In this document: positions 37,862 through 45,799 of the stretch, piece by piece
How positions within the stretch are numbered: position 1 is the first letter of the stretch
Layout: every line of letters starts with the position of its first letter
From: an uncultured Saprospiraceae bacterium
GTDB taxonomy: Bacteria; Bacteroidota; Bacteroidia; Chitinophagales; Saprospiraceae
Assembly: GCA_937921825.1 (NCBI GenBank)
Contig: CAKZVK010000083.1
Span: 1 to 51,181 of the forward strand
Direction: 5' to 3'
DNA: 51,181 nt
The notes under the pieces: model-generated
Seen by the model: only the letters and a program-made list of their open reading frames with translations
What the model was told of the DNA's origin: nothing
The model's database searches: none
Program-made: the position numbers and the translations under genes

Positions 37862-38471
37862 ATTCTGCAAGCAGTTTGTCTATGTCTTTGAAGAATACCG
37901 TTACGTCATCTGGGTCTGTGCCTTCCGCAAAAGCTCTTATATGTCCCTTACTATCTACAAGCAAAATTTTACCGGAATGATCTAGCCCACCGGGGGCATC
38001 TTCATCTTCATAGGCCGATACAAAATAGTCTTCCGCGATGTCATATATCTCATCTTTGTCACCTGTCAGAAACATCCATTTGTCAGTCTCTACACCAAGA
38101 TTTTGTGCATACATTTTGAGCCTCTCAGGGGTATCTCTTTTGGGGTCCAAAGTATGACTGACTAGCTTGAGCTTAGAGTTGTCTTCATAGCGGTTGTAGA
38201 TCCGTAACATTTGCTGCTTAACCTTCGGGCAGATGGATGGGCAAGACATGAAAAAGAAGTCTGCAACATAGAGCTTATCAGTGAAGTCAGCATTAGATAT
38301 AGGGAGGCTATCTTGGGTGATAAAATCGAAAGCTGGAATCTTGTGATAGACAGTATCTCCATTAATGAATTCCTTCACACCTAAGATAGGTAGGGGAGAA
38401 GTATCTTCTTGCTTACATGCTGATAATGAGGCAATTATAATAAGTAGGGGAGTGGCGATTTTTCTAATCAT
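37848..38471 (-). CDS. SCO1/SenC/PrrC-family copper chaperone
   Basis: The start at ATG 38471 gives a proper lipoprotein signal (lipidated Cys19 in SLSAC) and leaves 1 nt after the upstream stop; starts at 38486 or 38504 would overlap that gene. The 207-residue thioredoxin-fold protein has the copper-binding pair Cys77 and Cys81 (FMSCPSICPKV) and the conserved His165 (LDHSGKILLVD). SCO1 proteins deliver copper to the CuA site of cytochrome c oxidase. The adjacent cytochrome c fits a respiratory role. Confidence 0.92.
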   Translation of the reverse strand: MIRKIATPLLIIIASLSACKQEDTSPLPILGVKEFINGDTVYHKIPAFDFITQDSLPISNADFTDKLYVADFFFMSCPSICPKVKQQMLRIYNRYEDNSKLKLVSHTLDPKRDTPERLKMYAQNLGVETDKWMFLTGDKDEIYDIAEDYFVSAYEDEDAPGGLDHSGKILLVDSKGHIRAFAEGTDPDDVTVFFKDIDKLLAEYEWQ

Positions 38472-38472
38472 C

Positions 38473-38859
38473 TTATTTTTGTGCATCCAAATATGCTTGC
38501 GCATTAGCTATAGAGGTCTTCATATCATCAGAGACCTTATCTATCTTTTGCTGTTCTTTTTGAAGGTAGTCTAGCTGACTGTTTTTTGGAGCCTTTCTAT
38601 CTAGCTTGAAGTCGTGCATCCAATCCATCATTCCATCATCTGCTGACTGTAAAGCAGACTTCAGCTCCATAACTTTTGGATCTTGAAGATCGAGCTTTTT
38701 GAGCTTTCTTTGAAGCTTATTTATCGTGGACATTTCAGGCATTACTTCATCATGAACTTTCATCACAGATTCATAGGACGATTGTATTTCAGAAGAAGCG
38801 AATTCTCCTTTGCAGCAGAATAGGGATAATAAGATGATGGCTGTTAAAATGTTCCTCAC
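38473..38859 (-). CDS. Small helical lipoprotein, unknown function
   Basis: A 128-residue protein with a GTG start. The signal MRNILTAIILLSLFCC carries a lipobox at Cys15 or Cys16. The mature protein is nearly all helix and charged (KVHDEVMPEMSTINKLQRKL and DYLQKEQQKIDKVSDDMKT), with no cysteine and a hydrophobic spacing like a helical bundle. It is the first gene of the SCO1-cytochrome c-AHSA1 cluster (1-nt gap to SCO1). Position hints at a role in copper or respiratory assembly, but that is inference. Confidence 0.65.
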   Translation of the reverse strand: MRNILTAIILLSLFCCKGEFASSEIQSSYESVMKVHDEVMPEMSTINKLQRKLKKLDLQDPKVMELKSALQSADDGMMDWMHDFKLDRKAPKNSQLDYLQKEQQKIDKVSDDMKTSIANAQAYLDAQK

Positions 38860-38886
38860 GATATCAAGAACTTCTTTTATAAATAA

Positions 38887-38913
38887 TTGTTCACTTTATA
38901 GCTTGTAAATTTA
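38887..38913 (+). promoter_or_regulatory. Weak candidate promoter of the cry-DASH gene
   Basis: TTG at 38887-38889 and TAAATTTA at 38906-38913 resemble the Bacteroidota -33/-7 pair, with a 16-nt spacer that is shorter than usual. It lies in the 90-nt divergent region between the lipoprotein gene and cry. Confidence 0.3.
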
Positions 38914-38949
38914 ACTGTTTTGCTACATTGACCAAGCAGTAATAAAATT

Positions 38950-40359
38950 ATGCGTAGATCGATTGTATGGTTCCGAAATGATTTAAGGCTTCATGATAAT
39001 GAAGCACTAACGGATGCTTTAGGGCATAACGACGAAGTTATACCGCTTTATATAATTGATCCTCGAACGTATCTGGGTAAGACCTGTTATGGATTTAGAA
39101 AGACTGGTCCCTACAGATTGAAATTCTACATGGAGAGCTTGCATAGCCTCCGACAGTCTCTCATTGCAGCGGGCTCTAATTTAGTAGTCAGAGAAGGATA
39201 TCCCGAAGAGATAATTCCTCAGTTGGCAAAGGAGTTGGGTACCAGCTTTATCTACTGCAACCGCGAGCGAACACATGAAGAAGTGCTAGTCCAAGATAAT
39301 CTTGAAAAAGCGCTCTGGTCGATCGGTCAAGAGATTAGATATTACAGAGGCAAGATGCTCTACCACACTGCAGATCTACCTTTTCCAGTCACCCACTGTC
39401 CTGATAATTTTACGGCATTCAGAAAAGAAGTGGAGAAATTTGTGGCTATTAGAAAGCCCTTTTGTACACCTGAGTCCATAACTGCTATTTCTGATGAAAT
39501 CGATTATGGAGAGATACCTGATTACACCTCCTTTGATCTAGAAAAGGAGGAAGCAATAGATTCAAGCTCAAGCTTCTTCCATGGTGGTGAGGCGGAGGCA
39601 CTTAGAGAACTGAAGTACTACCTATGGGATACTCAGAACTTATCTCAGTATAAAGAAACACGAAATGGCTTGCTAGGGAGAGACTATTCCAGTAAGTTCT
39701 CAGCGCACCTATCCAAGGGCACTCTGAGCCCCAAAAGAGTTTATGACGAAATAAAGAAGTATGAGTCTGAGGTAGAGCAAAATAAATCCACCTATTGGTT
39801 GATCTTCGAACTTTTATGGAGGGACTTCTTCAGATTCATGGCAAAGAAACACGGCAATAAGATCTTTCTTTCTTCGGGGACCAAGGATAAAGAAGCGCCT
39901 AAACTATATCAGAATAAGACACTTTTCGATAAATGGGTGCAAGGTAGAACGGGCATACCATTTATAGATGCTAATATGCGTGAGCTCAATGCTACGGGCT
40001 TTATGTCTAATCGGGGTAGACAGAATGTGGCCTCTTTCCTAGTGAAGGATATGAAGATAGACTGGTTGTGGGGAGCAGAGTATTTTGAGTCTATGTTAGT
40101 AGATTATGATCCATGTAGTAACTACGGTAACTGGAATTATGTAGCTGGTGTAGGTTCAGATCCACGAGAAGATAGATACTTCAATATTTCTCTTCAGGCT
40201 AAGAAGTACGACCCGGAGGGCAAGTATATGAGGCATTGGTTGCCAGAGCTAAAAGATGCGCCGCTCGAGTTTCTCTTTAACCCATTCAAAGTGGACCCAG
40301 GTGATTATAATCACGATCAGATCTATCCTAATCCCTGTGTGGATATAAAGCATTGGTAG
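38950..40359 (+). CDS. cry: Cryptochrome/photolyase family protein, DASH type
   Basis: A 469-residue flavoprotein. The N-terminal alpha/beta photolyase domain starts RRSIVWFRNDLRLHDNEAL. The C-terminal FAD domain has the DASH-type signatures LLWRDFFRFMAKKHG, GRTGIPFIDANMRELNATGFMSNRGRQNVASF (quoted in parts: GRTGIPFIDANMRE and GFMSNRGRQNVASF), WGAEYFESMLVDYDPCSNYG and GVGSDPREDRYFN. DASH cryptochromes repair cyclobutane pyrimidine dimers, mainly in single-stranded DNA, using blue light. It is divergent from the SCO1 cluster and convergent with lolD. Nothing in the sequence points to a signalling role. Confidence 0.92.
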   Translation: MRRSIVWFRNDLRLHDNEALTDALGHNDEVIPLYIIDPRTYLGKTCYGFRKTGPYRLKFYMESLHSLRQSLIAAGSNLVVREGYPEEIIPQLAKELGTSFIYCNRERTHEEVLVQDNLEKALWSIGQEIRYYRGKMLYHTADLPFPVTHCPDNFTAFRKEVEKFVAIRKPFCTPESITAISDEIDYGEIPDYTSFDLEKEEAIDSSSSFFHGGEAEALRELKYYLWDTQNLSQYKETRNGLLGRDYSSKFSAHLSKGTLSPKRVYDEIKKYESEVEQNKSTYWLIFELLWRDFFRFMAKKHGNKIFLSSGTKDKEAPKLYQNKTLFDKWVQGRTGIPFIDANMRELNATGFMSNRGRQNVASFLVKDMKIDWLWGAEYFESMLVDYDPCSNYGNWNYVAGVGSDPREDRYFNISLQAKKYDPEGKYMRHWLPELKDAPLEFLFNPFKVDPGDYNHDQIYPNPCVDIKHW

Positions 40360-40381
40360 AACTGATTTACGAAGTAGTGTT

Positions 40382-41035
40382 TTAATCTATGATCTTACCA
40401 TCAGACATTTCTAAGCATCTATCGCTCAGTCTGGCAAGTTCTTGATTATGGGTAACAATGATGAAAGTCTGTCCCATATCTTTCTTGAGAGAAACAAATA
40501 AGTTGTGCAATTCAGAAGAGGTCTGAGTATCCAGATTACCGGTAGGTTCATCTGCAAAGACAACTAAGGGATTGTTTATAAGTGCTCTTGCAACTGCTAT
40601 TCTTTGCTGTTCTCCACCTGATAGTTCTGAGGGTTTATGATGACTTCTATCAGCTAGACCCAGATAATCTAGTAATTTCTTGGCCTCTTTCTCTGCGGCC
40701 TGCTTAGGCGTCTTATTTATATAGGCAGGAATGCATATATTCTCTAAGGCAGTAAATTCTGGGATTAAGTGATGAAACTGGAATACAAAACCAATTTTTT
40801 GATTTCTAAAGGCGGCCAGAGCCTTCTTGGATAGTTTATGGATATTCTCCCCTCCGAGGAAGATATCTCCTTGGTCAGGCTTATCCAGTGTGCCTAGAAT
40901 ATGCAAGAGGGTACTTTTTCCTGCTCCTGATTTTCCTATGATACTGGTAATCGTAGATTGCTGGATATTGAGATCCACACCTCTTAGGACAGTGAGTTGG
41001 TCGTATGATTTCCAGATATTCTTTGCCTCTAGCAC
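40382..41035 (-). CDS. lolD: Lipoprotein-release ABC transporter ATP-binding protein LolD
   Basis: A 217-residue ATPase with a GTG start. Walker A GKSGAGKST is at 34-42, the signature LSGGEQQR at 138-145, Walker B FADEPTGNLD ending at 169, and the switch His in IVTHNQE. The FQFHHLIPEFTALENI segment is typical of LolD. With LolC/E-type permeases it extracts lipoproteins from the inner membrane. No permease gene is adjacent here, as is common in Bacteroidota, so a MacB-type partner elsewhere is possible. Confidence 0.88.
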   Translation of the reverse strand: MLEAKNIWKSYDQLTVLRGVDLNIQQSTITSIIGKSGAGKSTLLHILGTLDKPDQGDIFLGGENIHKLSKKALAAFRNQKIGFVFQFHHLIPEFTALENICIPAYINKTPKQAAEKEAKKLLDYLGLADRSHHKPSELSGGEQQRIAVARALINNPLVVFADEPTGNLDTQTSSELHNLFVSLKKDMGQTFIIVTHNQELARLSDRCLEMSDGKIID

Positions 41036-41066
41036 AGGTCTAAACTAAATATTTAATCTATATAAA

Positions 41067-41098
41067 TTGAGTTCATGAAGGATCAAATTCTATTTTTA
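41067..41098 (+). promoter_or_regulatory. Candidate promoter of the 41104 glycosyltransferase
   Basis: TTG (41067-41069) and TATTTTTA (41091-41098) are separated by 21 nt. The -7-like box ends 5 nt before the ATG, so the transcript may have almost no leader. One mismatch (A for G) from TAnnTTTG. Confidence 0.4.
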
Positions 41099-41103
41099 TC
41101 CTG

Positions 41104-42303
41104 ATGAAAATACTTCAGCTCTGTAAAAAGATTCCTTATCCTCTCAAAGATGGAGAATCTATAGCCATTCATTATCTCAGCAAAGGTCTGGTAGAGCAGG
41201 GTTGTGAAGTAAGTCTACTCGCTATTAATACACTTAAGCATCATTACGAGCTGCGAGAGATTCCAGAAGAGCTCGCACATTATAGCGTCATCAAGCACCA
41301 CACAGTAGACACAAATGTAAAGGCCTGGGATGCTTTTATAAATCTATTTTCTGATAGCTCGTACAATATTGATCGTTTTGATGATGAGGCATTTCGCCAG
41401 TTGTTGGCCGAGACTCTTGAAGAAAACACTTTTGACATAGTCCAGTTAGAGACGCTATACATGGCACCATACATCTCTACTATCCGTAAGTTTTCATCGG
41501 CTAAGATTTGTATGAGATCCCATAACATGGAGCATGAGATATGGAAAAATCTGGCAAGCCAAGAGAGTAGCTTTCTGAAGAGTAAGTACTATGACTTATG
41601 TGCTGCTAGATTGGAGGATTATGAATCCTCTACTCAGGGTGAATATGATATTCTCCTGCCTATAAGTGATAAGGACTATGAATACTATGCTCGCTCATTT
41701 AAGGGGAATATGCAATTAGCTACGGTTGGTCTTGATATGAATAAGTATAAATTTTCGCCGCCAGAAAGTTTTAATACTGAACTGAAACTCGGCTATATTG
41801 GTTCCTTGGATTGGAAGCCTAACATAGAAGGCCTAGATTGGTTTTTTTATTCTTGCTGGGAGGAACTGTTGGACAAGGATTCGAATTTTAAATTCCATCT
41901 GGCAGGAAGAAATGGAAGCCCCAAGTATGATGATCTTAAATATTCGAATGTGTTATTCCACGGAGAGGTGGATGATTCCATTTCCTTCTTGGAGTCATTG
42001 GATATAGTTGTAGTGCCGCTATTTTCTGGTAGTGGTATCAGAGTTAAGATCTTAGAAGCTATGGCCTTAGGGAAGACAGTACTTTCTACACCTAAGGGCT
42101 TTGAAGGTATATCCATACAGTCAGGTGAGAATGCAATGATCTTTGAGACCAAAGAAGAGTTAGTAGATCTCATTTCAGATTTGAATCACGATAAAGTGCA
42201 GATGAAGAGAATAGCTCAGAATGCTAGGGTCACAGTTTTAGAAAATTTTAGCTACCAATCTATAGCTAGCGAGGTGAAAGACCTCTTCCAGAAATCAGTT
42301 TGA
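41104..42303 (+). CDS. Glycosyltransferase (GT4-like, GT-B)
   Basis: A 399-residue GT-B protein. The N-terminal domain begins LQLCKKIPYPLKDGESIAIHYLSKGL, with parts typical of Bacteroidota sugar transferases (DIVQLETLYMAPYI, RSHNMEHEIW). The C-terminal domain has LGYIGSLDWKPNIEGLDWFF, FHLAGRN and the donor-site stretch LFSGSGIRVKILEAMALGKTVLSTPKG, here given as LFSGSGIRVKILEAMALG. It probably adds a sugar to an envelope polysaccharide. It is divergent from lolD (68-nt gap) and is followed 52 nt later by the MazG-like gene. Confidence 0.85.
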   Translation: MKILQLCKKIPYPLKDGESIAIHYLSKGLVEQGCEVSLLAINTLKHHYELREIPEELAHYSVIKHHTVDTNVKAWDAFINLFSDSSYNIDRFDDEAFRQLLAETLEENTFDIVQLETLYMAPYISTIRKFSSAKICMRSHNMEHEIWKNLASQESSFLKSKYYDLCAARLEDYESSTQGEYDILLPISDKDYEYYARSFKGNMQLATVGLDMNKYKFSPPESFNTELKLGYIGSLDWKPNIEGLDWFFYSCWEELLDKDSNFKFHLAGRNGSPKYDDLKYSNVLFHGEVDDSISFLESLDIVVVPLFSGSGIRVKILEAMALGKTVLSTPKGFEGISIQSGENAMIFETKEELVDLISDLNHDKVQMKRIAQNARVTVLENFSYQSIASEVKDLFQKSV

Positions 42304-42355
42304 TTTTCGATATCATATTATTCTTTGTATATATGCGTCCAAACTTAAGTAGCTT

Positions 42356-42835
42356 ATGAGCAAAATGAAATTTAATGAGCCACAGGCTTTGAATGATGTG
42401 AGAGAATTTCACGAGACCTTTGACTTGCCTATTCTAGATGAGCCTCAGATTCCCTCTAAGCAGAGATGTGCACTGAGGATAAATCTGATAGAAGAGGAGC
42501 TAAATGAGCTGAAGGAAGCGATTGAGAATAATGACTTAGTGGAGGTAGCAGATGCTTTCTCAGATATCCAGTATGTTCTATCCGGAGCTATACTAGAGTT
42601 TGGGTTAGCAGGAAAATTCAAAGACCTCTTTGACGAAGTACAGCGATCTAACATGAGTAAGACCTGTAAGAGCTTAGAAGCTGCAGAAGCGACTCAGAAA
42701 CATTATATGGATAAAGACAGTACAGAATCCACAATCGTCCAGAGAGGAGCAGAATACATAGTGTATAGAAAGATTGATGGGAAAGTCCTCAAGTCAGTCA
42801 ACTATTCTGAAGCTGACCTTAAGCAATTTCTCTAA
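42356..42835 (+). CDS. MazG-like nucleoside triphosphate pyrophosphohydrolase
   Basis: A 159-residue member of the all-alpha NTP pyrophosphatase (MazG/PRA-PH) superfamily. The metal-binding pattern is visible: EEELNELKEA (Glu46-Glu51) followed by VEVADAFSD (Glu63, Asp66, Asp70). A typical EVQRSNMSK follows at 94-102. It probably hydrolyses non-canonical or excess NTPs to monophosphates. The C-terminal ~50 residues (IVQRGAEYIVYRKIDGKVLK) are beta-like. It converges on the 42848 gene with 12 nt between stops. Confidence 0.85.
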   Translation: MSKMKFNEPQALNDVREFHETFDLPILDEPQIPSKQRCALRINLIEEELNELKEAIENNDLVEVADAFSDIQYVLSGAILEFGLAGKFKDLFDEVQRSNMSKTCKSLEAAEATQKHYMDKDSTESTIVQRGAEYIVYRKIDGKVLKSVNYSEADLKQFL

Positions 42836-42847
42836 GTAAAAGTTCTA

Positions 42848-44290
42848 TTACAGTCGGTACATAACTCCTGCAGTCAGACCCGTTTTAGTATAAGTTTGAT
42901 CTATAGGATTAGTCGATAATGAGAAGCTACTAGGATAGAAGTTCACTCTGAGACCACCATATGCTGACAGTAGGGGAGTGATATTACCCTTGAGTAACAA
43001 ATTGGTGTTAAAGCTTAACCCAAGATTGGTTTTAAAATAATTCGCCTCAGGAACTTCACTATTGTAGACGAAGCTTTCGCCACTTTCATTTTTCAATGTA
43101 CCACTGTTAGAAGACGATATATTGAAAAGAACACCTGACTTTCCTATGAGACTAAATCTATCGTTGATCTCATATTCATATCCAATGGACACTGGAAAAT
43201 TGAACTGAGTGAATTTATTGAATTTATCGACTTTGTCCTCAGTCTGAATGAACGTAGTATCTATTGTAGTCACCCATCCTGTACTCGTCATCACAGAGTC
43301 TATAAGAATAAGCATTCTTCTAGATCCTTCCTGACCATAAGTTTCAGAATTAATATTGATCCTATCATAGTTAAGACCAGTCTCTACAATGATTCCGTTA
43401 TTCCACTTCTTGCCGACACCAATAGAAGCAGAGTAAGAGTAAGCTGATTTTTCGTTCATAATTCTTTCAGCAACATGAGCCGAAAGACTTGGGTTTTCAG
43501 AACTTAGCTTCTGAAATGCTATAGAATTTGTTACCTCGGCAAAAGCATAAAAACCAGAGTAATACTTTTCGAAAGAAGGACAAGCCGCTGCAGAGGCTCC
43601 TCCAATATCAAAACGCTGACCGTACTCTGCTAGTCGTTTATCATGATTAACACAGACACCAGAGGTGTAGAAGTTGGCAGCTAAAGTAGTTACACGATTG
43701 ATTGATCCAGACTTATTGAATATTCTAGACTTTTCTATCAATTTGAAATTTCCTTTGTCACCTTTTTTTACTGATTGAGCAAATGGGTTGTTAAGAAACT
43801 TTAATTTTTTACTTGTTGTAGAGCTGATCCCTTGAGTATTGCTACTGGATAGTTCTGTAAGGTAGTCAGTAGTTAGATTGTTCCTTAGTCCTGAGTGGGT
43901 TAAGCGATGAGATTGTCCTTGAGCTAAGTTGTTCTTTGATTTTGTGAAATTTTTGTTTGTAGATCCTGAGCTTGAAGTGTTAGAACTAAGGCTATTTTGC
44001 TGTCCTTTAGTAGCGGTGAAATTATCGTTTTGCTGGTAGTCAGCAAAAGTAAGGGTAGGGCTGCTGCCAGTGAAAGTGCTATTCTGAGCGATACCTTCTG
44101 TAGCACTAGGGCCATCTAGTGTATACATCAGAAATGGCGCACTGAAGGCAAGTAAAAGAAATAGCAACCAGAGCTTAGGTCTTTCCTTTTTCATTGGAAT
44201 TTGCGACTCGATAGAAGCCCACATACCGTCGGAGACATCCATCTCTACGTTATATAACTTCTTATTTATGTTTTTGTCAAAAGTATTCAA
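42848..44290 (-). CDS. Anti-sigma-like membrane-anchored protein with C-terminal outer-membrane beta-barrel domain
   Basis: A 480-residue protein. The start is TTG at 44290, overlapping the sigma factor stop (TTGA); no ATG occurs before the next upstream stop, and the first 36 residues (DKNINKKLYNVEMDVSDGMW) are the cytoplasmic segment seen in ECF-linked Bacteroidota proteins. One transmembrane helix covers about 39-57 (LWLLFLLLAFSAPFLMYTL). A Ser/Thr/Asn-rich linker (about 65-210) leads to a beta-strand-rich domain (about 215-480) with GYEYEINDRFSLIGKSGVLF and the end TKTGLTAGVMYRL, a PorT-like barrel. It is probably the anti-sigma partner of the adjacent ECF sigma factor. One protein would span from cytoplasm to outer membrane. 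Confidence 0.7.
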   Translation of the reverse strand: MNTFDKNINKKLYNVEMDVSDGMWASIESQIPMKKERPKLWLLFLLLAFSAPFLMYTLDGPSATEGIAQNSTFTGSSPTLTFADYQQNDNFTATKGQQNSLSSNTSSSGSTNKNFTKSKNNLAQGQSHRLTHSGLRNNLTTDYLTELSSSNTQGISSTTSKKLKFLNNPFAQSVKKGDKGNFKLIEKSRIFNKSGSINRVTTLAANFYTSGVCVNHDKRLAEYGQRFDIGGASAAACPSFEKYYSGFYAFAEVTNSIAFQKLSSENPSLSAHVAERIMNEKSAYSYSASIGVGKKWNNGIIVETGLNYDRININSETYGQEGSRRMLILIDSVMTSTGWVTTIDTTFIQTEDKVDKFNKFTQFNFPVSIGYEYEINDRFSLIGKSGVLFNISSSNSGTLKNESGESFVYNSEVPEANYFKTNLGLSFNTNLLLKGNITPLLSAYGGLRVNFYPSSFSLSTNPIDQTYTKTGLTAGVMYRL

Positions 44291-44847
44291 CCTGCTAATT
44301 TGATTTGGTTAAGTAATTTCTGCTTGAGTAAATTCCTCGCTTTTACTAATTGAGAACGAGAAGTACTTTCACCAATATTTAAAAACTGCCCGATGTCCTT
44401 GTGGCTATAGCCTTCGATGACGTACAAATTAAAAACTGTTCTATAACCATCCGGGAGCTCCTGGATAAGGTTTAAGATTTCTTCTTTCGATAGCTCTTCT
44501 ACAATATTCGGCCCTGTATCGAATACATGAAGATTTTCTATTTCAGTGTAATTGTGCTTCGTAATATTCTTTTCTCTGTATTTGAGAGCGGTATTGATAA
44601 TGACTCTTTTCATCCATGATTCGAATGAGCCAGAACCGCTATACAGATGAAGTTTCGTAAAAACTCTCACGAACCCTTCTTGTAAAATATCTTCTGCCTC
44701 GTTTCTATCTCTAGCAAATCTGTAGCACAAAGCCATCATCTTGCCAGAGTACATATCAAACAGTTGCTTACAAGCATAACGATCTCCTTCCTTACACAGG
44801 ACTAGGAGTTCGTTTTCTGTTGAATTGTTCAAACTAAGCGGTGACAT
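44287..44847 (-). CDS. RNA polymerase ECF sigma factor (sigma-70 family)
   Basis: A 186-residue sigma factor with the two-domain ECF layout. Region 2 includes MALCYRFARDRNEAEDILQE and GSGSFESWMKRVIINTAL. Region 4 includes LPDGYRTVFNLYVIEGYSHK and IGQFLNIGESTSRSQLVKAR. It should direct RNA polymerase to a small regulon in response to an envelope signal. The stop overlaps the start of the anti-sigma-like gene, the arrangement expected for a sigma/anti-sigma pair. Its target promoters are not visible. Confidence 0.92.
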   Translation of the reverse strand: MSPLSLNNSTENELLVLCKEGDRYACKQLFDMYSGKMMALCYRFARDRNEAEDILQEGFVRVFTKLHLYSGSGSFESWMKRVIINTALKYREKNITKHNYTEIENLHVFDTGPNIVEELSKEEILNLIQELPDGYRTVFNLYVIEGYSHKDIGQFLNIGESTSRSQLVKARNLLKQKLLNQIKLAG

Positions 44848-44912
44848 AAATGGATATCCTTGTTTATTAGATACTCTAATTGTTAAATGTGCTGCCTTAA
44901 AGCATTTACATT

Positions 44913-45689
44913 TTATTTATCGTCTATTATAGCATCATCTATGATTTCATTTCCATCCCCATCAAGGTCATCAAAGCCTGTTGCAGGAGGTAATTTGGAA
45001 AAATCTTCTTTGGTGGACTCAATTTTATCCTCAATAGTAATTTTCCCTTCACTGAATGCACCATAGTCTCCTGAGGCATATTTATCGGCTTTCGAGAAGA
45101 AATCATCTTTTCCTTCTAGTAGTGAGCCACTTGCATCGATTGTGTCTTCAGCAAAGTCTGGTTTAGGATTGGCTTTCTCGTGAGCAGCCCATTCATCGGC
45201 CTCTTTCATCTTCGTTTCCAGCTTTTCAGCAAGTTCCTCTTTGACTTCCCCAGCTTTGTCCATTAGTTTATCTTTCGCATCCAGTACTTTGGCACCGACA
45301 TTTTCACTAAGGTCCTTTGTCTTATCTATAAGCACTTCTCCTTTTTCCATTACGACACCACCTACATTTTCACTTATTTCTCCTACTTTATCCATGACAT
45401 CACTTCCTTTACTTTTTACTTTTTCAGCCAGGGGATTGAAATCATCTCCTACATCAATTAGTTTTTCTTTAGTCTTAGACATAAGGTCAGCAGAATTATC
45501 TACTATAGCGTCTTTGAGCCCAGATGTCTTTTCGGTAAGCGATTCGAACGAATCAGACGCGATGTCTTTGGTTTTGTCTAAGAGCATTTCTCCTTCCTCT
45601 TTTACAAAGTCTGTTGCTTTTTCAGTTGCTGATTTAGTGACTGCACTAGCTCCAAAAAAAATATTCTTTAAGTCTCTTAATATTCCCAT
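44913..45689 (-). CDS. LEA/apolipoprotein-like amphipathic helical protein with C-terminal acidic loop
   Basis: A 258-residue, highly charged protein with no signal peptide or clear membrane span. It consists of amphipathic 11-mer-like helices rich in K, D, E and A. Two copies of one segment are visible: GEMLLDKTKDIASDSF at 33-48 and GEVLIDKTKDLSENVG at 117-132. The C-terminus is acidic with an EF-hand-like loop DLDGDGNEIIDD near residue 242. YtxH/LEA-type proteins are linked to stress or desiccation tolerance; that role is inferred. It has its own 110-nt divergent region with the 45800 gene and precedes the sigma factor by 65 nt. Confidence 0.65.
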   Translation of the reverse strand: MGILRDLKNIFFGASAVTKSATEKATDFVKEEGEMLLDKTKDIASDSFESLTEKTSGLKDAIVDNSADLMSKTKEKLIDVGDDFNPLAEKVKSKGSDVMDKVGEISENVGGVVMEKGEVLIDKTKDLSENVGAKVLDAKDKLMDKAGEVKEELAEKLETKMKEADEWAAHEKANPKPDFAEDTIDASGSLLEGKDDFFSKADKYASGDYGAFSEGKITIEDKIESTKEDFSKLPPATGFDDLDGDGNEIIDDAIIDDK

Positions 45690-45799
45690 TACGTTATTTG
45701 ATTTTCGATATCTATAAAACTACTTAATTTGTGACTACTTCTCAAATTTGACCATTAATCAAACAGTCTAATTTTACTCTTAACATTTATAACTTTTGA

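Noticed and set aside
38472-38504. SCO1 start at 38504 or 38486
   Set aside because: It would overlap the upstream gene by up to 32 nt and lengthen the signal peptide; 38471 gives a standard lipoprotein signal.
42303-42355. Promoter before the MazG-like gene (TATTCTTTG near 42320)
   Set aside because: The box has three instead of two spacer bases between TA and TTTG, and no -33 element fits; it may be cotranscribed with the glycosyltransferase.
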